A stretch of 64,000 bases of DNA, taken from positions 558,001 through 622,000 of the forward strand of contig JANJXV010000129.1 in assembly GCA_024803745.1 (NCBI GenBank). Reading direction: 5' to 3'. Position numbers and translations under genes: made by a program. The notes under the pieces are model-generated. The model made no database searches. It had not been told where the DNA came from and saw only the letters and a list, made by a program, of their open reading frames with translations. Positions within the stretch are counted from its first letter, which is position 1. Each line of letters opens with the position of its first letter. The stretch comes from Megascapheus bottae. Taxonomy: Eukaryota > Chordata > Mammalia > Rodentia > Geomyidae. This document shows, piece after piece, positions 26,988-38,497 of this stretch.

Positions 26988-27548
26988 CCATCCCATGGTC
27001 CACTGTGAGGCCACTGGTTGGGCTAAGAGCTAGTCGTGCAGCAACACATAAGTTTTATTCTAATACTTTCCAAATTTTGTACTCAAATATGCTACCTACT
27101 TACCAACTTATGTCAGTTATCCTTATGCTATAATTTTTCTTCATTACTACAATATTCTTACACTTCTACGTTAATCCTCTTGCACCTCCCCTGACCTCTC
27201 TCATTCTTTTTTTTCTATCTCTGGACCTCTGCTCATCTTTCAACCCTTATACTGCACGGATCTACACTTGATGGCTGTTGAGCAATATTGTATATGTAGG
27301 TGGTTAATTATTCTCTAGGCTCAGAGGGACTTAAAGACAACAGAGATTGGATTGAGAGGCTTATTGTTTTGGGTATAAATCGCTTATCAGTGGTTGTATT
27401 AGGCTGGTCTGTAAGTGCACAAAAAGAAAGAGTGATAATACCAATCAAAACTTGTGAACATCTAGTGTCTGCCAGCTACAGAGGTCTAGGTTGGTTATAT
27501 CTGAAAAACTATAATCGTATTTAGTAGTAATCCTGCTCCCATTTTCAA

Positions 27549-28731
27549 ATGGGCAGAACATGAAACTCAAGAAAAATGTCAAATCAAGAAACAACATCCC
27601 CCACCCAATGTAAACAGACAATGGAACAGTCACTGGCAAACATAGAGGAGAGTCTTCCAATTGCTACACAAATGCAATTGATAAACATCATTAATGAAAA
27701 TGTGAAAATATAAAGAAAGAGATAATGGAGGAAGCCATACCTGAACAAGAGGAAAGCAAAAACAAGGTGATAAGTGAAAAAGAAGAAGCCATAAAGGAGG
27801 CCATAATAAAGGTTTTTCAAAGAAAGATGGATGAATTCAAAGAATCCACAAATAAAAACGTGACCAAACTCCAGCAAATGTCCAAAGAAAATAAAGCTAC
27901 TGAGCTAACCACTCAAAAGGAAATCAAGGAGATAAAGAAATCCATACATGATCTAAAACAAGGGATGCAAGGCATCAAAAGTGAGCAATTAGAAGCAAGG
28001 GAGATGAAAAATAAAGTAGATAGCTTTGATAGCAGGTTAGACATTGCAGAGGAGAGAATTTCCATGGCTGAAGATAATTTAGGTATTATAAAGAACAGAA
28101 AATGAGTCAATCCAAATCTAGGAAATATGAGAGAGCGCTTCAGGAGGTCCAAGATACAATTAGGAAGCCTAATTTAAGGCTAGTTGGTATTGAGGAGGGC
28201 GTGGAGAAAGAGGTCAATGGTATTGGAAATATACTTCAGGGAATCATCTCAGAGAATTTCCCAAATATCCAGAAGGGCAGGCCCATCCAGATACGAGAAG
28301 CTTTTAGAACCCCAAACAGACCTGACCAGAAAAGAACATCCCACCGCCACATTGTGATCCGAACTGGATCAATATAAACGAAAGGAAAGATCCTAAAGGC
28401 AGCCAGGGAAAAGGGATCAGTAACCTACAAAGGCAAACCAATCAGAATAACCCCAGATTTCTCAGCAGAGACCATGCAAGCACGAAGTGACTGGAAGCAT
28501 ATATGTCATGCCCTTATATCAAATAACTACCAACCAAGAATACTGTAGCCAGCTAAGCTCTCATTCATAACTGAGGGAACAATAAAAACATTCCATTCCA
28601 GGGAAAAGCTGCAACAATATGTCGAAACAAAACCAACACTACAGAGAATTCTCAAAGATGCTCTATACATAGAAAACCAAAATAAATGCAATATAAGGAA
28701 AGAAATGGCACCTAAACAGCATACCATCTAA
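27549..28731 (+). pseudogene. L1 ORF1 pseudogene (L1-E)
   Basis: A one-base loss near 27698 (aatgaaaatgtg in place of aatgaaaaatgtg) shifts the frame after about 50 codons. The coiled coil is then open 27725-28105 up to the four-base deletion shared with C and D. The RRM-like part is open 28102-28377 and ends at a private TAA (aatataaacg in place of aatagaaacg). The shared TAG in ILYPAK and the family TAA at 28729-28731 follow. Confidence 0.92.
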
Positions 28732-28779
28732 GGACCACAAGAACTGTCAAGACACAGGCCCTACTAAAAGCTTTTAAAA

Positions 28780-31700
28780 ATGGTAGGAACTAATAAATAT
28801 CTCTCAATCCTAACTCTCAATATCAATGGACTTAACTCTCCAATTAAACGGCATAGGTTGTCTAGTTGGATCAAAAAGCAAGAGCCATCGTTCTGCTGAC
28901 TTCAAGAGACACATCTTACCCAAAAACAATCATCTTTTGAAAGGGAGAGGTTGGAATAAACTCTATCAAGCTAACTGCCCCCATAAACAGGCTAGAGTTG
29001 CCATCCTCATATCAGATACAATAGACTTCAAACTAAAATTAGTAAGAAAAGACAAAGAAGGTTACTACATACTACTAAAGGGATCTTTCCTCCCGGAAGA
29101 CATAACAATCCTAAGTATTTACACACCCAATCCCGGAGCTCCAAACTTCATCAAGCAAACTTTACTTACACTGAAACCATACATAGATCGAAACACAGTC
29201 ATTGTTGGTGAGTTTAACACACCACTCTCACCTATGGACAGATCAACAAGGCAAAAACTCAACAGAGAAACCTTAGAACTGAACAACTATATAGACCAAC
29301 TAGATCTAACAGACATCTGCAGAATATTCCACCCAGTAACACCACAATATATGTTTTTCTCAGCAGCACATGGAACATTTTCCAAAATAGACCACATCTT
29401 AGGCCATAAAGCAAACCTGGACAGATTCAGAAACACTGAAATTATTCCATGCACACTCTCAGACCATAAAGGCATCAAATTGGAGCTGAACACACATCTC
29501 CACCAAAGAAAACCCTGTAACTCATGGAGACTGAACCACATATTGTTGAATCAAAAACAATGGGTAATCGAAGAGATCAGAACAGATATCCAACTGTTTA
29601 TGAAATTTAACAATAAGGACCACACAAATATCAACTCCTTAGGGACACAACAAAGGCAGTACTCAGAGGAAAATTTATAGCGTGGAGTGCCTACAACAGC
29701 AAGTTGGAAAAATGGCAAACCAACTAGTTAATGTCTCACCTTAACCTCCTGGAAAAAGAGCAACAAACCAACCCTAAACCCATTAGGAGAAAGCAAATTA
29801 TTAAAATCAAAGCAGAATTAAATGATTTGGAATAAAAAAAAACTATAGAAAGAATCAACAAATCAAGGAGTTGGTTCTTGAAAGAATTAACAAAATTGAC
29901 AAGCCCTTAGCAAATCTTACCAAAAAAAGAAGAGAGCATATCGAAATAAACAAAATCGCAGATGAAAATGGTAATATCACGACAGAAATTACCAAGATCC
30001 AGAATATCATGAGGGAATACTTCTCAAACCTTTACGCCAACAAATTTGAGAATCTAGAAGAAATGGATGAATTCCTAGACAATATTAACATACACACACT
30101 GAACCAAGAAGAGCTAACCCAACTCAACAGGCCTATTTCAAGCTCTGAAATAGAAATGGAAATTAGACAACTTCCACTTAAAGAGAGCCCAGGGCCAGAT
30201 GGATTCACAGCTGAATTCTATAAGGTCCTCAAAGCAGAGCTCACACCAATACTCCTCAAGCTCTTCAACAAAATTGAAAATGAAGGTTCTTTACTAAACT
30301 GATTCTGTGAAGCCAGCATATCCCTCATCCCCAAACCAGACAGAGATTCATCAAAGAAAGAGATCTATAGACCCATTTCTTTGATGAACATCGATGCAAA
30401 ACTTCTCAACAAAATACTGGCCAACCGTCTACAACAACTCATCAAAAAAAATATACACTATGATCAAACTGGATTCATCACAGGGAGGCAAAGCTGGTTC
30501 AACATACACAAATCAATTAATATAATTCAACACATCAACAGGAGCAGGGATAAAATCACATGATTGTCTCAATAGATGCGGAAAAGGCATTTGACAAGAT
30601 CCAAAACCCCTTTATGTTAAAAGATGTGGAGAAACTAGGAATCCATGGAACATTTCTCAATGTAATTAAGGCTGTGTATGAGAAACCCACTGCTAGTATT
30701 ATACTTAATGGTGAAAATCTAAAGCCATTCCCTCTAAAATCAGGAACGAGACAAGGATGCCCACTCTCTCCACTCCTTTTTAACATAGTACTAGAATTCC
30801 TAGGCAGTGCAATATGGCAAGAAGCAAGCATAAAGGTGATCCAAGTGGAGAAGGAGGAAATAAAACTATCCCTCTTTGCAGATGACATGATTCTGTATTT
30901 AAAGAATCCTATAGACTCCACTCCCAAGCTCCTTGAGCTGATTCAAAGCTTTGGAAGGGTAGCAGGCCATAAAATCATCCCTCAAAAATCAACTGCCTTC
31001 CTTTACGCCAACAGTGAGAGGAACGAGGCAATAATCAGGAAAGAAACTCCTTTCCAAATAGCCTCAAAGAAAATAAAGTACCTAGGAATTAGCTTAACTA
31101 AGAATGTAAAGGACAGTTTAGATGAAAACTTTAAAACACTAAAAAAGGAAATTAAAGCAGAACTAAGGAAATGGAAAAACCTCCCATGCTCCTGGATTGG
31201 AAGAAGCAACATTGTGAAAATGACAATCTTGCCAAGGGCTATCTACAAATTCAATGCAATACCCATCAACATCCCAATATCATTCTTTAAAGAAATAGAA
31301 GAGGCAATTCAAAATTTCATATGGAATAGTAAAAGAGCCGTATAGCAAAAAAACGTCTTAGCAGAAAGAACAGCGCTGGAGGAATTTCAATTCCAAACTT
31401 TAGACTCTATTACAGAGCTATAATTCTTAAAACAGATTGGTACTGGCACAAGAACAGGCCTGAAGTCCAATGGAATAGAACTGCGGATCCAGATATTAAA
31501 CCACAGACCTAGGGCCACCTAATCTTTGACAAGGGAGCCAAAAAAATAGAATGGAAGAAAGATAGCCTCTTCAACAAGTTGTGCTGGCAGAACTGGTTAA
31601 GCACCTGCAGAAAACTAAGGTTGGGTCCTTCTTTGTCACCTTGCACTAGAATTAACTCCAAATGGATCAAAGACCTGGAGGTAAAAGCTGACACACTGAA

Positions 31701-32622
31701 ACGTTTACAGGAAGGAATAGGAGATACACTAGGCCTCCTTGGCACAGGTCGAAACTTTCTTAATAAGGACCAAGAATCACAACAAATCAGAGAAAGGCTG
31801 GATAAGTGGGACTGCATTAAACTGCAGAGCTTTTGTATGGCAACGGATATAGCTAGTAAACTAATCAGGAAGCCTACAGAGTGGGAGAAGATCTTCACCA
31901 CCCAAACAACGGAACAAGGCCTCATATCTAAAATATATCAACAACTCAAAAAATTGAATCACTCCAAAACTAACCTCCAAAGTATCACCCATCCCATTAA
32001 AAAATGGGCCAAAGCCTTAAAGAGAGTCTTCTCTGAAGAAGAAACAAAAATGGCCTATAGACACATGAAGAAATGCTCCACATCTCTGGTCATAAAAGAA
32101 ATGCACATCAAAACAACTCTAAGATTCCACCTCACTCCAGTTAGAATGGCCAGGATCAGGAAAACGAATGACAACGGACGCTGGAGGGGTTGTGGCCAGG
32201 AGGGATAACTACTACACTGTTGGTGAGAGTGCAAACTCGTTCAACCCCTATGGAAAGCAGGGTGGCAGTGCCTCAAAAGGCTAAACATAGAACTCCCCTA
32301 TGACCCAGCAATTCCACTACTTGGCATTTACCCAACAATCCAGAAACAAGGGCATACTAAACCCACTAGCACAACAATGTTCATTGCAGCACTATTCACC
32401 ATAGCAATGATATGGAACCAACCCAGATGTCCCTCAGTTGATGAGTGGATCAACAAGTTGTGGTATTTGTACACAATGGAATTCTATGCTGCTGTCAGAA
32501 AGAATGACATCGCCCCATTTGTTAGGAAATGGAAAGACTTAGAACAAATCATATTAAGTGAAGTAAGCCAGACTCAAAGGAACTTAGGCTCAGTGGATTC
32601 CCTCATTCTTCATAATCAGTAG
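28780..32622 (+). pseudogene. L1 ORF2 pseudogene (L1-E)
   Basis: The endonuclease is readable 28826-29680 with VGEFN, FSKIDHILGH and SDHK. The T-deletion at about 29877 and TGA at 30300-30302 are shared with A and D. The A-deletion of A-E is at about 30555. RT is open 30560-31345 with both RT motifs, then broken by loss of bases in the NKRPRIAK segment near 31335. TAA at 32206-32208 cuts the Cys-rich C-terminal motif. The last 81 codons are open to TAG at 32620-32622. Confidence 0.92.
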
Positions 32623-32784
32623 AAACTTTGGGCTGTACTAGCAGTGATTTGCAATAGAGCAAAAGGCCATATATAAGGCCTTGAACTCTGGGCCTAGGCA
32701 CCATCCCTAAGCTTTTCAGGTCAATATTTCATGTAAGTCTAAAGATTTAAGTAAAGGAATACAATTCCAACAAAAAAAGAATAA

Positions 32785-33042
<258 letters not shown>

Positions 33043-33304
33043 TAAACTTTCAATACTATTTAAATGAAAGATTCCAGGCCCTGAGAAGTATCATTACTTT
33101 CTAAAGAAAACCTAAGGTAATTTTGTACTCATTCTTCAGGATACCTTCAGGATACTTTGACAACAGTTCTAAATTATGTTTCCTCTAATGGAGACGACAT
33201 TCCAAACTTACACAGTAATTGTAAGTGGATAAACCATCCAGAATAGAATATATATCATTATTGGAAATAGGATCTACAAATCACTAAACAGTGAGTTTAT
33301 AATG

Positions 33305-33575
33305 GAAACCTGGCACTAGGTGCAATGTTTCATGCCTGTAATCTTAAAATATTCAGGAGGAAGAAATCTAAGAATTCTAATTTGAAGCCAGCAATGGCAT
33401 AAAAATTGCCATGAAACTCTATAACTCCAAGTAACCCCTCAAAAATGTTAGTGGAGTGTCAAGAGTTTGACTTTGTGGTTGAGTGCTTGCCTAGCATGCA
33501 TGAAGACCTATGCATGTAAGTGGAGCTGGGACTCAAACTGGTATTTTTCTAGCCTTGAGCAAGACAGCTAAGTTT
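33305..33575 (+). mobile_element. SINE fragments in KRAB intron
   Basis: A left B1-like part (atgcctgtaatcttaaaatattcagg) is followed by a tRNA-derived ID-like part (gttgagtgcttgcctagcatgcatgaag). The same insertions are in the right duplicate at about 63061-63331, so they predate the duplication. Confidence 0.7.
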
Positions 33576-33737
33576 ATGCCATACAAAATGAATCCAGAGC
33601 TGGGGAAAAGTCAACCATGGAGCCAGTGAGAAATGAGAGAAAAGATTTAATAGATAACTTGTGAGTAGGATGTCTGCGAACTTAAATCAATGATGACACA
33701 GCATAAGCAATAATTCTCTACTGTTTCTAATTTACAG

Positions 33738-33827
33738 GGCCCTGTGTTCCCAAACATGTATTAATTGACAAGCTAGAGCACTGTGCAGAACTCTGGATAG
33801 GAAATTCCTCTGACAAGAATATCACAG
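33738..33827 (+). CDS. KRAB-B-like exon (left copy)
   Basis: This 90 bp exon lies between tttacag and gtgagt and preserves phase. It encodes PCVPKHVLIDKLEHC and AELWIGNSSDKNIT, which matches the KRAB-B pattern (KLEQG, E-W). It is 763 bp downstream of KRAB-A. The right copy at 63494-63583 has His for the first Pro and Pro for the His. Confidence 0.85.
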
Positions 33828-33979
33828 GTGAGTGAATGCATCTTCATATTGATGTTGGAGCCTGAGCCCCATTGGTAAGTTCATGTTGTGATGTACTGAG
33901 CAATAATATTCTTAGTAACCCTAAATCCTGTGTGGAACCTATGGAATTCTTTGTGAATGAATCAAGAATCCTTTTCTTT

Positions 33980-34145
33980 TCCCAAGCCTATGCTTGGTCT
34001 CAGGGCCTGAGCATGGTCCTTGGGTTTTCTCAAGGCTAGCTCTCTACTTCTTGAGTCATAGCACCACTTCTGGCTTTTTCTTTGTATGTAGTACAAAGGA
34101 ACTGAACCAGGTCTTTGTGCATGCTAGCCCAAACCCCCGGCACCA
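33980..34145 (-). mobile_element. IDL-Geo-like SINE
   Basis: On the minus strand this reads as the dimeric SINE (gtgctatgactcaagaagtag, gaaaacccaaggaccatgctcagg). It is also present in the right duplicate at about 63736-63901. Confidence 0.7.
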
Positions 34146-34239
34146 AGAATCATAGGGTGATATGATGAATTCTATGTGGCAGTAGAGTTAAAGTTAGATT
34201 TCTCTGTAGAAATCACTGTGAAACAAAATAAAATGAGAA

Positions 34240-34470
34240 AGCCATGAGCCCGTGGCTCATGCCTGTAATCCTACCTACTTAGGAGGCTGAGATCTGAGGA
34301 TCAAGGTTCAAAGACTGACCTATCACAAAAACACCTTAGACTCTTCTCTCCAATGAACCAATAGAAAATGAGAAGTGTGGTTGAGTCTAAAGACATAGGA
34401 CAGTAGCCTTGAGCTGAAGAGCTCAGGAAGAACAGCCAGGTCTAGAATTCAAGTCCCATGACCGCAAAAC

Positions 34471-34530
<60 letters not shown>

Positions 34531-34600
34531 AGAAAGAGGGAAGAAAGAGGGAAGGAAGGAAAGGAAAAAAGAAAGAAAGAAAGAAAGAAAGATCATTCTT
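34240..34600 (+). mobile_element. Compound SINE (B1-like plus Geo half) with (GAAA)n tail
   Basis: The left part is ggctcatgcctgtaatcctacctacttaggagg. The right part has cagtagccttgagctgaagagctcagg and ends in ccatgaccgcaaaac. The tail has grown into a pure GAAA microsatellite, 34471-34530, with impure continuation to about 34592. Confidence 0.8.
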
Positions 34601-34734
34601 TCATTTCTTTAAAACTAAGACTATAAATGATTGAGCAAACAAGGAATAAGTCAGGGCATTATTCTCTGATAAGGATAATATCTTTATGCTGGTAGGAAGA
34701 GACTGGTATTCAAAACCAGACGTTTCCACCAGAA

Positions 34735-34915
34735 ATTGAGCCTAGTGGTAGAGTGCTTGCCTAGCATGCACAAAGACACAGGTTTTATTCCTTATTACAA
34801 CAAACGTAGAAAAAGCCAGAAGTAATGAATTCATTGGTAGGGTTCTAGTCTTGAGAAAACCCAAGGACAGTGGTTAGGTCCTAAGTTCAAACCCAGGAAT
34901 GGAAGGAAAAAAAAC
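34735..34915 (+). mobile_element. IDL-Geo-like SINE
   Basis: The left half is agtggtagagtgcttgcctagcatgcacaaag. The right half reads ggttctagtcttgagaaaacccaaggacagtgg and ends in an A-rich tail. Confidence 0.75.
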
Positions 34916-35825
34916 AACAAAGTTTCAATCAACATAAGAAAATTAACTAGACAATGAGCTGGGGATTTTCTGGTCTTCCATGGTTCTGAGGGACAGGAGT
35001 GTTAGAAAAGGAATTTTTATAAGACTTCAAATGGAAAGAAATAAATTTCAAAATTCCCACAAATACCTAAATTGAGACTTTAGTGAGAAGTTGTAACTGA
35101 AGGGATATAGGTGTAAGACCTTACTCTCAAGAATCGTTCTTCCTTGGATCAAAGGCAAACAGACATATAAACCAAACTTGTGGCCGCTGAATCTAGAAAA
35201 AATTCGTGTTCCTCACTTAATGGTTAATAAGCAAACAGCATTGAAACTGGGTAAGGTAATCCTATCTGGTACTCAGGACTTGAGACTCTTATCAGTAGTT
35301 AACTCTAGAAAACAGGAAGTGGGGCTGTAGCTCAAGGATAGGGGTTATAGTCTTCTGCTGAAGTGTTCAGGGACAGGACCGAGGCCTATGAACTACAAAA
35401 AAAAAAGAAAAGAAAAGAAAAGAAAGTTTTAAAAAGATGCAAAACAGCACAATATTTAGAGTATTTCTCAAAAATAAAAGAAAGGCAGCTATTCCTCAAT
35501 GTATAAACAAAACAGTATTTGAAAAAAAACAGCTGCAGGTATATTATAGGTAGTATTCAGCTTAAAACTGTAGCAATACATAGATGGGTAATTTCAATAA
35601 ATATTTCCTGTGATATAAAAAGAGAACTAAAACACAGAAAAACATTATTGGTCATTGTAAAATATCATTTTCTTAATATGTTAGGGAGAAAAGCATATAT
35701 TTCTCACAAATCAATTTCCACTTTTATATTTTAAAATATCTAACACTTAGGATGGGAAAGTAAAATCATTATCTTTACAGTAAGGAATATTTGTATCTCA
35801 TGTATGTTTGTGTCTTTTTTTCTAG
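34916..35825. other. Intron sequence upstream of zinc-finger exon
   Basis: Apart from the SINE half at 35320-35430, I see no coding or structural feature here. The polypyrimidine stretch tgtctttttttctag at 35811-35825 is the acceptor of the terminal exon. Confidence 0.6.
35320..35430 (+). mobile_element. Geo half of a SINE with A-rich tail
   Basis: It reads gtggggctgtagctcaaggataggggttatagtc, then gttcagggacaggacc, and ends in A-rich (AAAAG)n at about 35397-35427. Confidence 0.65.
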
Positions 35826-36154
35826 GACTCATTTTAGATGTCCAGGTAATGGAAAATGTGTTCAAGACATGCCAGGAAAGTCCACATGAATGTCTTTGTG
35901 AAATAGCAGTTGCAAGTAGTATCGAAGTGGAAGAAAACGTGAGATTTGCAACAACTTTAAATTTGAGCTCTACACATAATCCAGAGCTGATTAGTAATAA
36001 CGGTAACAACTTAGGGGTGAGGACTGAGGAGTTCATAAAGTGTCAGAACATGCTTCTGTCTCCTAAGCCTGATGAGATGCATACTGCATATAGATCTCGT
36101 ATGTCTCCTGTTCTTAAAAAAATCCATCGGATATTCAGAGCATTTTATTCATGA
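35826..36154 (+). pseudogene. Terminal exon of KRAB zinc-finger pseudogene, spacer part
   Basis: Joined in phase to KRAB-B, the exon opens GLILDVQVMENVFKTC and reads through a hydrophilic spacer without fingers to FRAFYS and TGA at 36152-36154. Beyond it, the frame starting HDCDSPKDL continues the expected spacer to about 36248. A single net base change near 36140-36150 is therefore the likeliest cause. The fingers at 36543-37315 are back in the frame of the first part, so at least two frame changes or stops separate KRAB from the fingers. Confidence 0.75.
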
Positions 36155-36287
36155 TTGTGACAGTCCAAAAGATCTGCAGTATCATAATTCTGTTCTCCCT
36201 GCCCAAGAAATTCTTCAGGGAGGGAGGAAAACTGCTAAATGTACTGTGTGATGAAAAATATTGTACTTAACACCGACCATCACTACA

Positions 36288-37315
36288 TATCCGAAAATGT
36301 ACACAGGAGAGACTCCTCATATATGTAGTGAATGTGAGAAATCTTTCAGTAATGAAATACGCCTTACAATACCTCAGAGCAAATATCCTGAGATATGTGA
36401 TGCGTATATCAAGTGTGAAAATTAATTTCTGAGAAGTCAGACCTGACGCTCCAACCTCGATCTCCAAGAGAAGACAAACCTTATGAATATGAGGAACGTA
36501 ATAAAATTTCTGCCCAGAATTCAGCAATCAGCACACATCAGAGATCTCACACAGAAGAGAAATCTTATGAATGGGATAAATGTGGGAAGACTTTTAGACT
36601 GAAATCATACCTCACTTTGCACCAGAGAAGACACACAGAAGAGAAACCTTATGAATGTAACAAATGTGAAAAGTCTTTCACCCAGAAGATACACCTTCGA
36701 GTTCATCAAATAACACACACAGGAGAGAAATCTTATAAGTGTAATGAATGTGGAAAGTCTTTCCAAGGGAAGGGAAAACTTCGTGTTCATCAGAGAATAC
36801 ACACAGGAGTGAAACCTTATGAATGTAACCAATGTGTAAAGTCTTTCAGACAGAAATCTTCCCTCAAATTGCATCAAAGAACACACACAGGAGAGAAACC
36901 TTATGTGTGCAACAAATGTGGAAAGACCTTCAAGTGGAAGTCATATCTTGATGGGAATAATAGAACACACACAGGAGAGAAAACTTCTGCATGTAGTGAA
37001 TGCGGAAAGTCTTTCAAATGGAAGGTAAAACTCCATGTTCATCAGAGAATATACTCAGGAGAAACACCTTATGAGTGTAACATATGTGAAAAGTCCTTCA
37101 CACAGAAGCCAAACCTCAACATGCATAAGACAATTCAAACAGGAGAAAAACCTTATGAAGGTAACCGATGTGGAATGTCTTTCAAATGGAAGTCTTCCCT
37201 CAAATTGCATCAGAGAACACACACAGGAGAGAAACTGTACAAGTGCATCAAATGTGGTAAGACCTTCAGATGGAAGTCACATTACAGGAGGCATAACAGA
37301 ATTCACACATATTAG
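36288..37315 (+). pseudogene. C2H2 zinc-finger array, partly decayed
   Basis: Nine finger repeats with TGEKP-type linkers run in one frame from about 36543 to TAG at 37313-37315, after an older decayed finger at 36297-36390. Fingers 2, 3, 4 and 9 keep all four zinc ligands. Finger 1 has Trp for the first Cys (YEWDKC), 5 has Asn for the first His, 6 has Tyr for the last His (QRIYSG), 7 has Gln for the last His (KTIQTG), and 8 has Gly for the first Cys (YEGNRC). Several fingers have Trp at the -1 DNA-contact position (FKWKS). The damage agrees with loss of constraint. Confidence 0.85.
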
Positions 37316-38040
37316 AAACCTTAGGAATATAACCAAAGTTGAAAGTCTTTCGTGCAGTATTCACCCTTCAGGAAGCGTAAGAGAGTTCACACATATGAGA
37401 AGCCTTAGCAATGTAATAAATAGGAAAGACTTTTTAGTCTGTGGAAGAAAACTCAGCTTGTGTCACAGAACCAACACAAGATAAAACCCTTAATGAATGT
37501 AGCAAATGTTCAGTCTTTTCCCCAGAAGGCACAAGTCAAGATTTATCACTAAACACCCACAGGATAGAATCCTATGAATAAAATGAAAGGGAAATTTTTT
37601 TGAAGAACTCATAGTTGAGTTTGCATGATACCACACAGACACAGGATAAAAATCATATGAATATAAGAATATGAAAAATCCATCATGAACGTATGACTAA
37701 GTATAAAATGCACATAGGAGAGAAAAACCTTATGAATATTACAAATGTGGAAAGTTTTTGACCTGGAAGGCATACTTCTGTGTTCATCACAAACCTGATT
37801 CCCATAGAAGAAAAGAAAACTAATGAATAGAACAAATGTGCAATGACTTTTAATCAGAAGTCAGTCTTCAGTACATTTCAGAACATAGACAATAGAGAAA
37901 TTCTGAGTAATGAAAAACATTCAGCTATATATAGAATCTCTGTATATGGGAGCATTAGGGTAAGTCTTCTAAACAAAGTCAACCTTCAGCAAGCATTAAG
38001 AGCACTCACAGAAGAAATAATAGCATGTAGGAAAACCTTT
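37316..38040 (+). pseudogene. Decayed tail of the zinc-finger array
   Basis: Finger-like pieces continue after the stop in shifting frames: gaatataaccaaagttg, gaatgtagcaaatgttc and gaatattacaaatgtggaaag at repeat-like spacing, with His-region remnants such as agagttcacacatatgagaagcc. There is no open frame longer than about 70 codons in the finger sense. The array was thus longer once, perhaps by six to eight fingers. Confidence 0.6.
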
Positions 38041-38056
38041 GTCAGGAACCTCTAAA

Positions 38057-38227
38057 AGCTGACTGTGTGGCTTAGTGGTAGAGTGCTAACCTATCAAGGA
38101 TGAAGGCCTGGGTTAGATTCCTCAATACTACGTGAAAAGAGCAAGCCAGAAGCAGCACTGTGGTTCAAATGGTAGAGTGCTAACCTTGAGCAAAAGTAGC
38201 TCAGGCCCTGAGTTCAAGCCTAAGGAT

Positions 38228-38230
<3 letters not shown>
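38057..38230 (+). mobile_element. IDL-Geo-like SINE
   Basis: Both halves are clear: tggcttagtggtagagtgctaacc and then gcagcactgtggttcaaatgg with gctcaggccctgagttcaag. The element ends in a GA-rich tail that continues as the next feature. Confidence 0.85.
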
Positions 38231-38303
<73 letters not shown>

Positions 38304-38470
38304 GAGACAGAGAGAGAGACAGAGAGAGAGACAGAGAGAGAGACAGAGAGAGACAGAAAGAGAGAGACAGAAAGAGAGAGACAGAAAGAGAGAGAGAAAG
38401 AGAGAAAAGAGAGAGAAACAGGAACTTCTAAATTTTACAGAGATAGAGAAGGAGAGAGAGAAGGAGACAG
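38230..38470. repeat. Long GA-rich simple repeat
   Basis: A pure (GA)n block at 38231-38295 grades into (GAGACAGA)-type higher-order repeats to about 38420, then gaaggagagagag to 38470. It probably grew from the SINE tail. Long Arg/Glu-dipeptide reading frames across it are compositional artefacts. Confidence 0.9.
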
Positions 38471-38497
38471 AAACTAATTTCTAAACTTTACAGTCTT

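Larger units (their letters stand above)
1..32677 (+). repeat. Head-to-tail tandem array of L1-containing units (period about 7.41 kb)
   Basis: The marker gttgtagtgtgtgggg, the first bases of segment S, recurs at 3372, 10789, 18196 and 25614, giving spacings of 7417, 7407 and 7418 bp. Each occurrence directly follows an L1 3' end (acaataaaa, then an A-rich stretch ending agaa). All units have the same order and orientation: S with two SINEs, L1 5' UTR, ORF1, ORF2, 3' UTR. By eye the units differ by a few percent plus small indels, so they are not verbatim repeats. The identical L1-tail/S joint in every unit points to duplication of one ancestral joint rather than repeated independent L1 insertions. 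The left edge lies outside the window; the right edge is a breakpoint near 32677. Confidence 0.93.
25614..32677 (+). mobile_element. Array unit E: segment S plus L1-E, 3' UTR cut off
   Basis: S is 25614-26987, L1 5' UTR 26988-27548, ORF1 27549-28731, ORF2 28780-32622. After about 55 bases of 3' UTR (ggccatatataaggcc) the sequence switches to ttgaactctgggcc, which belongs to the KRAB-gene duplication and lies inside a SINE remnant at 62437. This is the right edge of the array and a rearrangement breakpoint. Confidence 0.92.

Noticed and set aside
1..32677. Array explained by repeated L1 insertions into L1 tails
   Set aside because: The tail/S joints are the same in each unit, and ORF lesions are shared between units.
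1..32677. Array as a pure assembly artefact
   Set aside because: Units carry their own substitutions and indels, so they are not a copied sequence; misplacement of real copies still cannot be excluded without reads.
37035..37484. 149-codon plus frame over the zinc fingers
   Set aside because: It is an alternative frame of the finger repeats; the finger frame is 36543-37315.
38132..38484. Arg/Glu-dipeptide frames
   Set aside because: They translate the GA-rich simple repeat.
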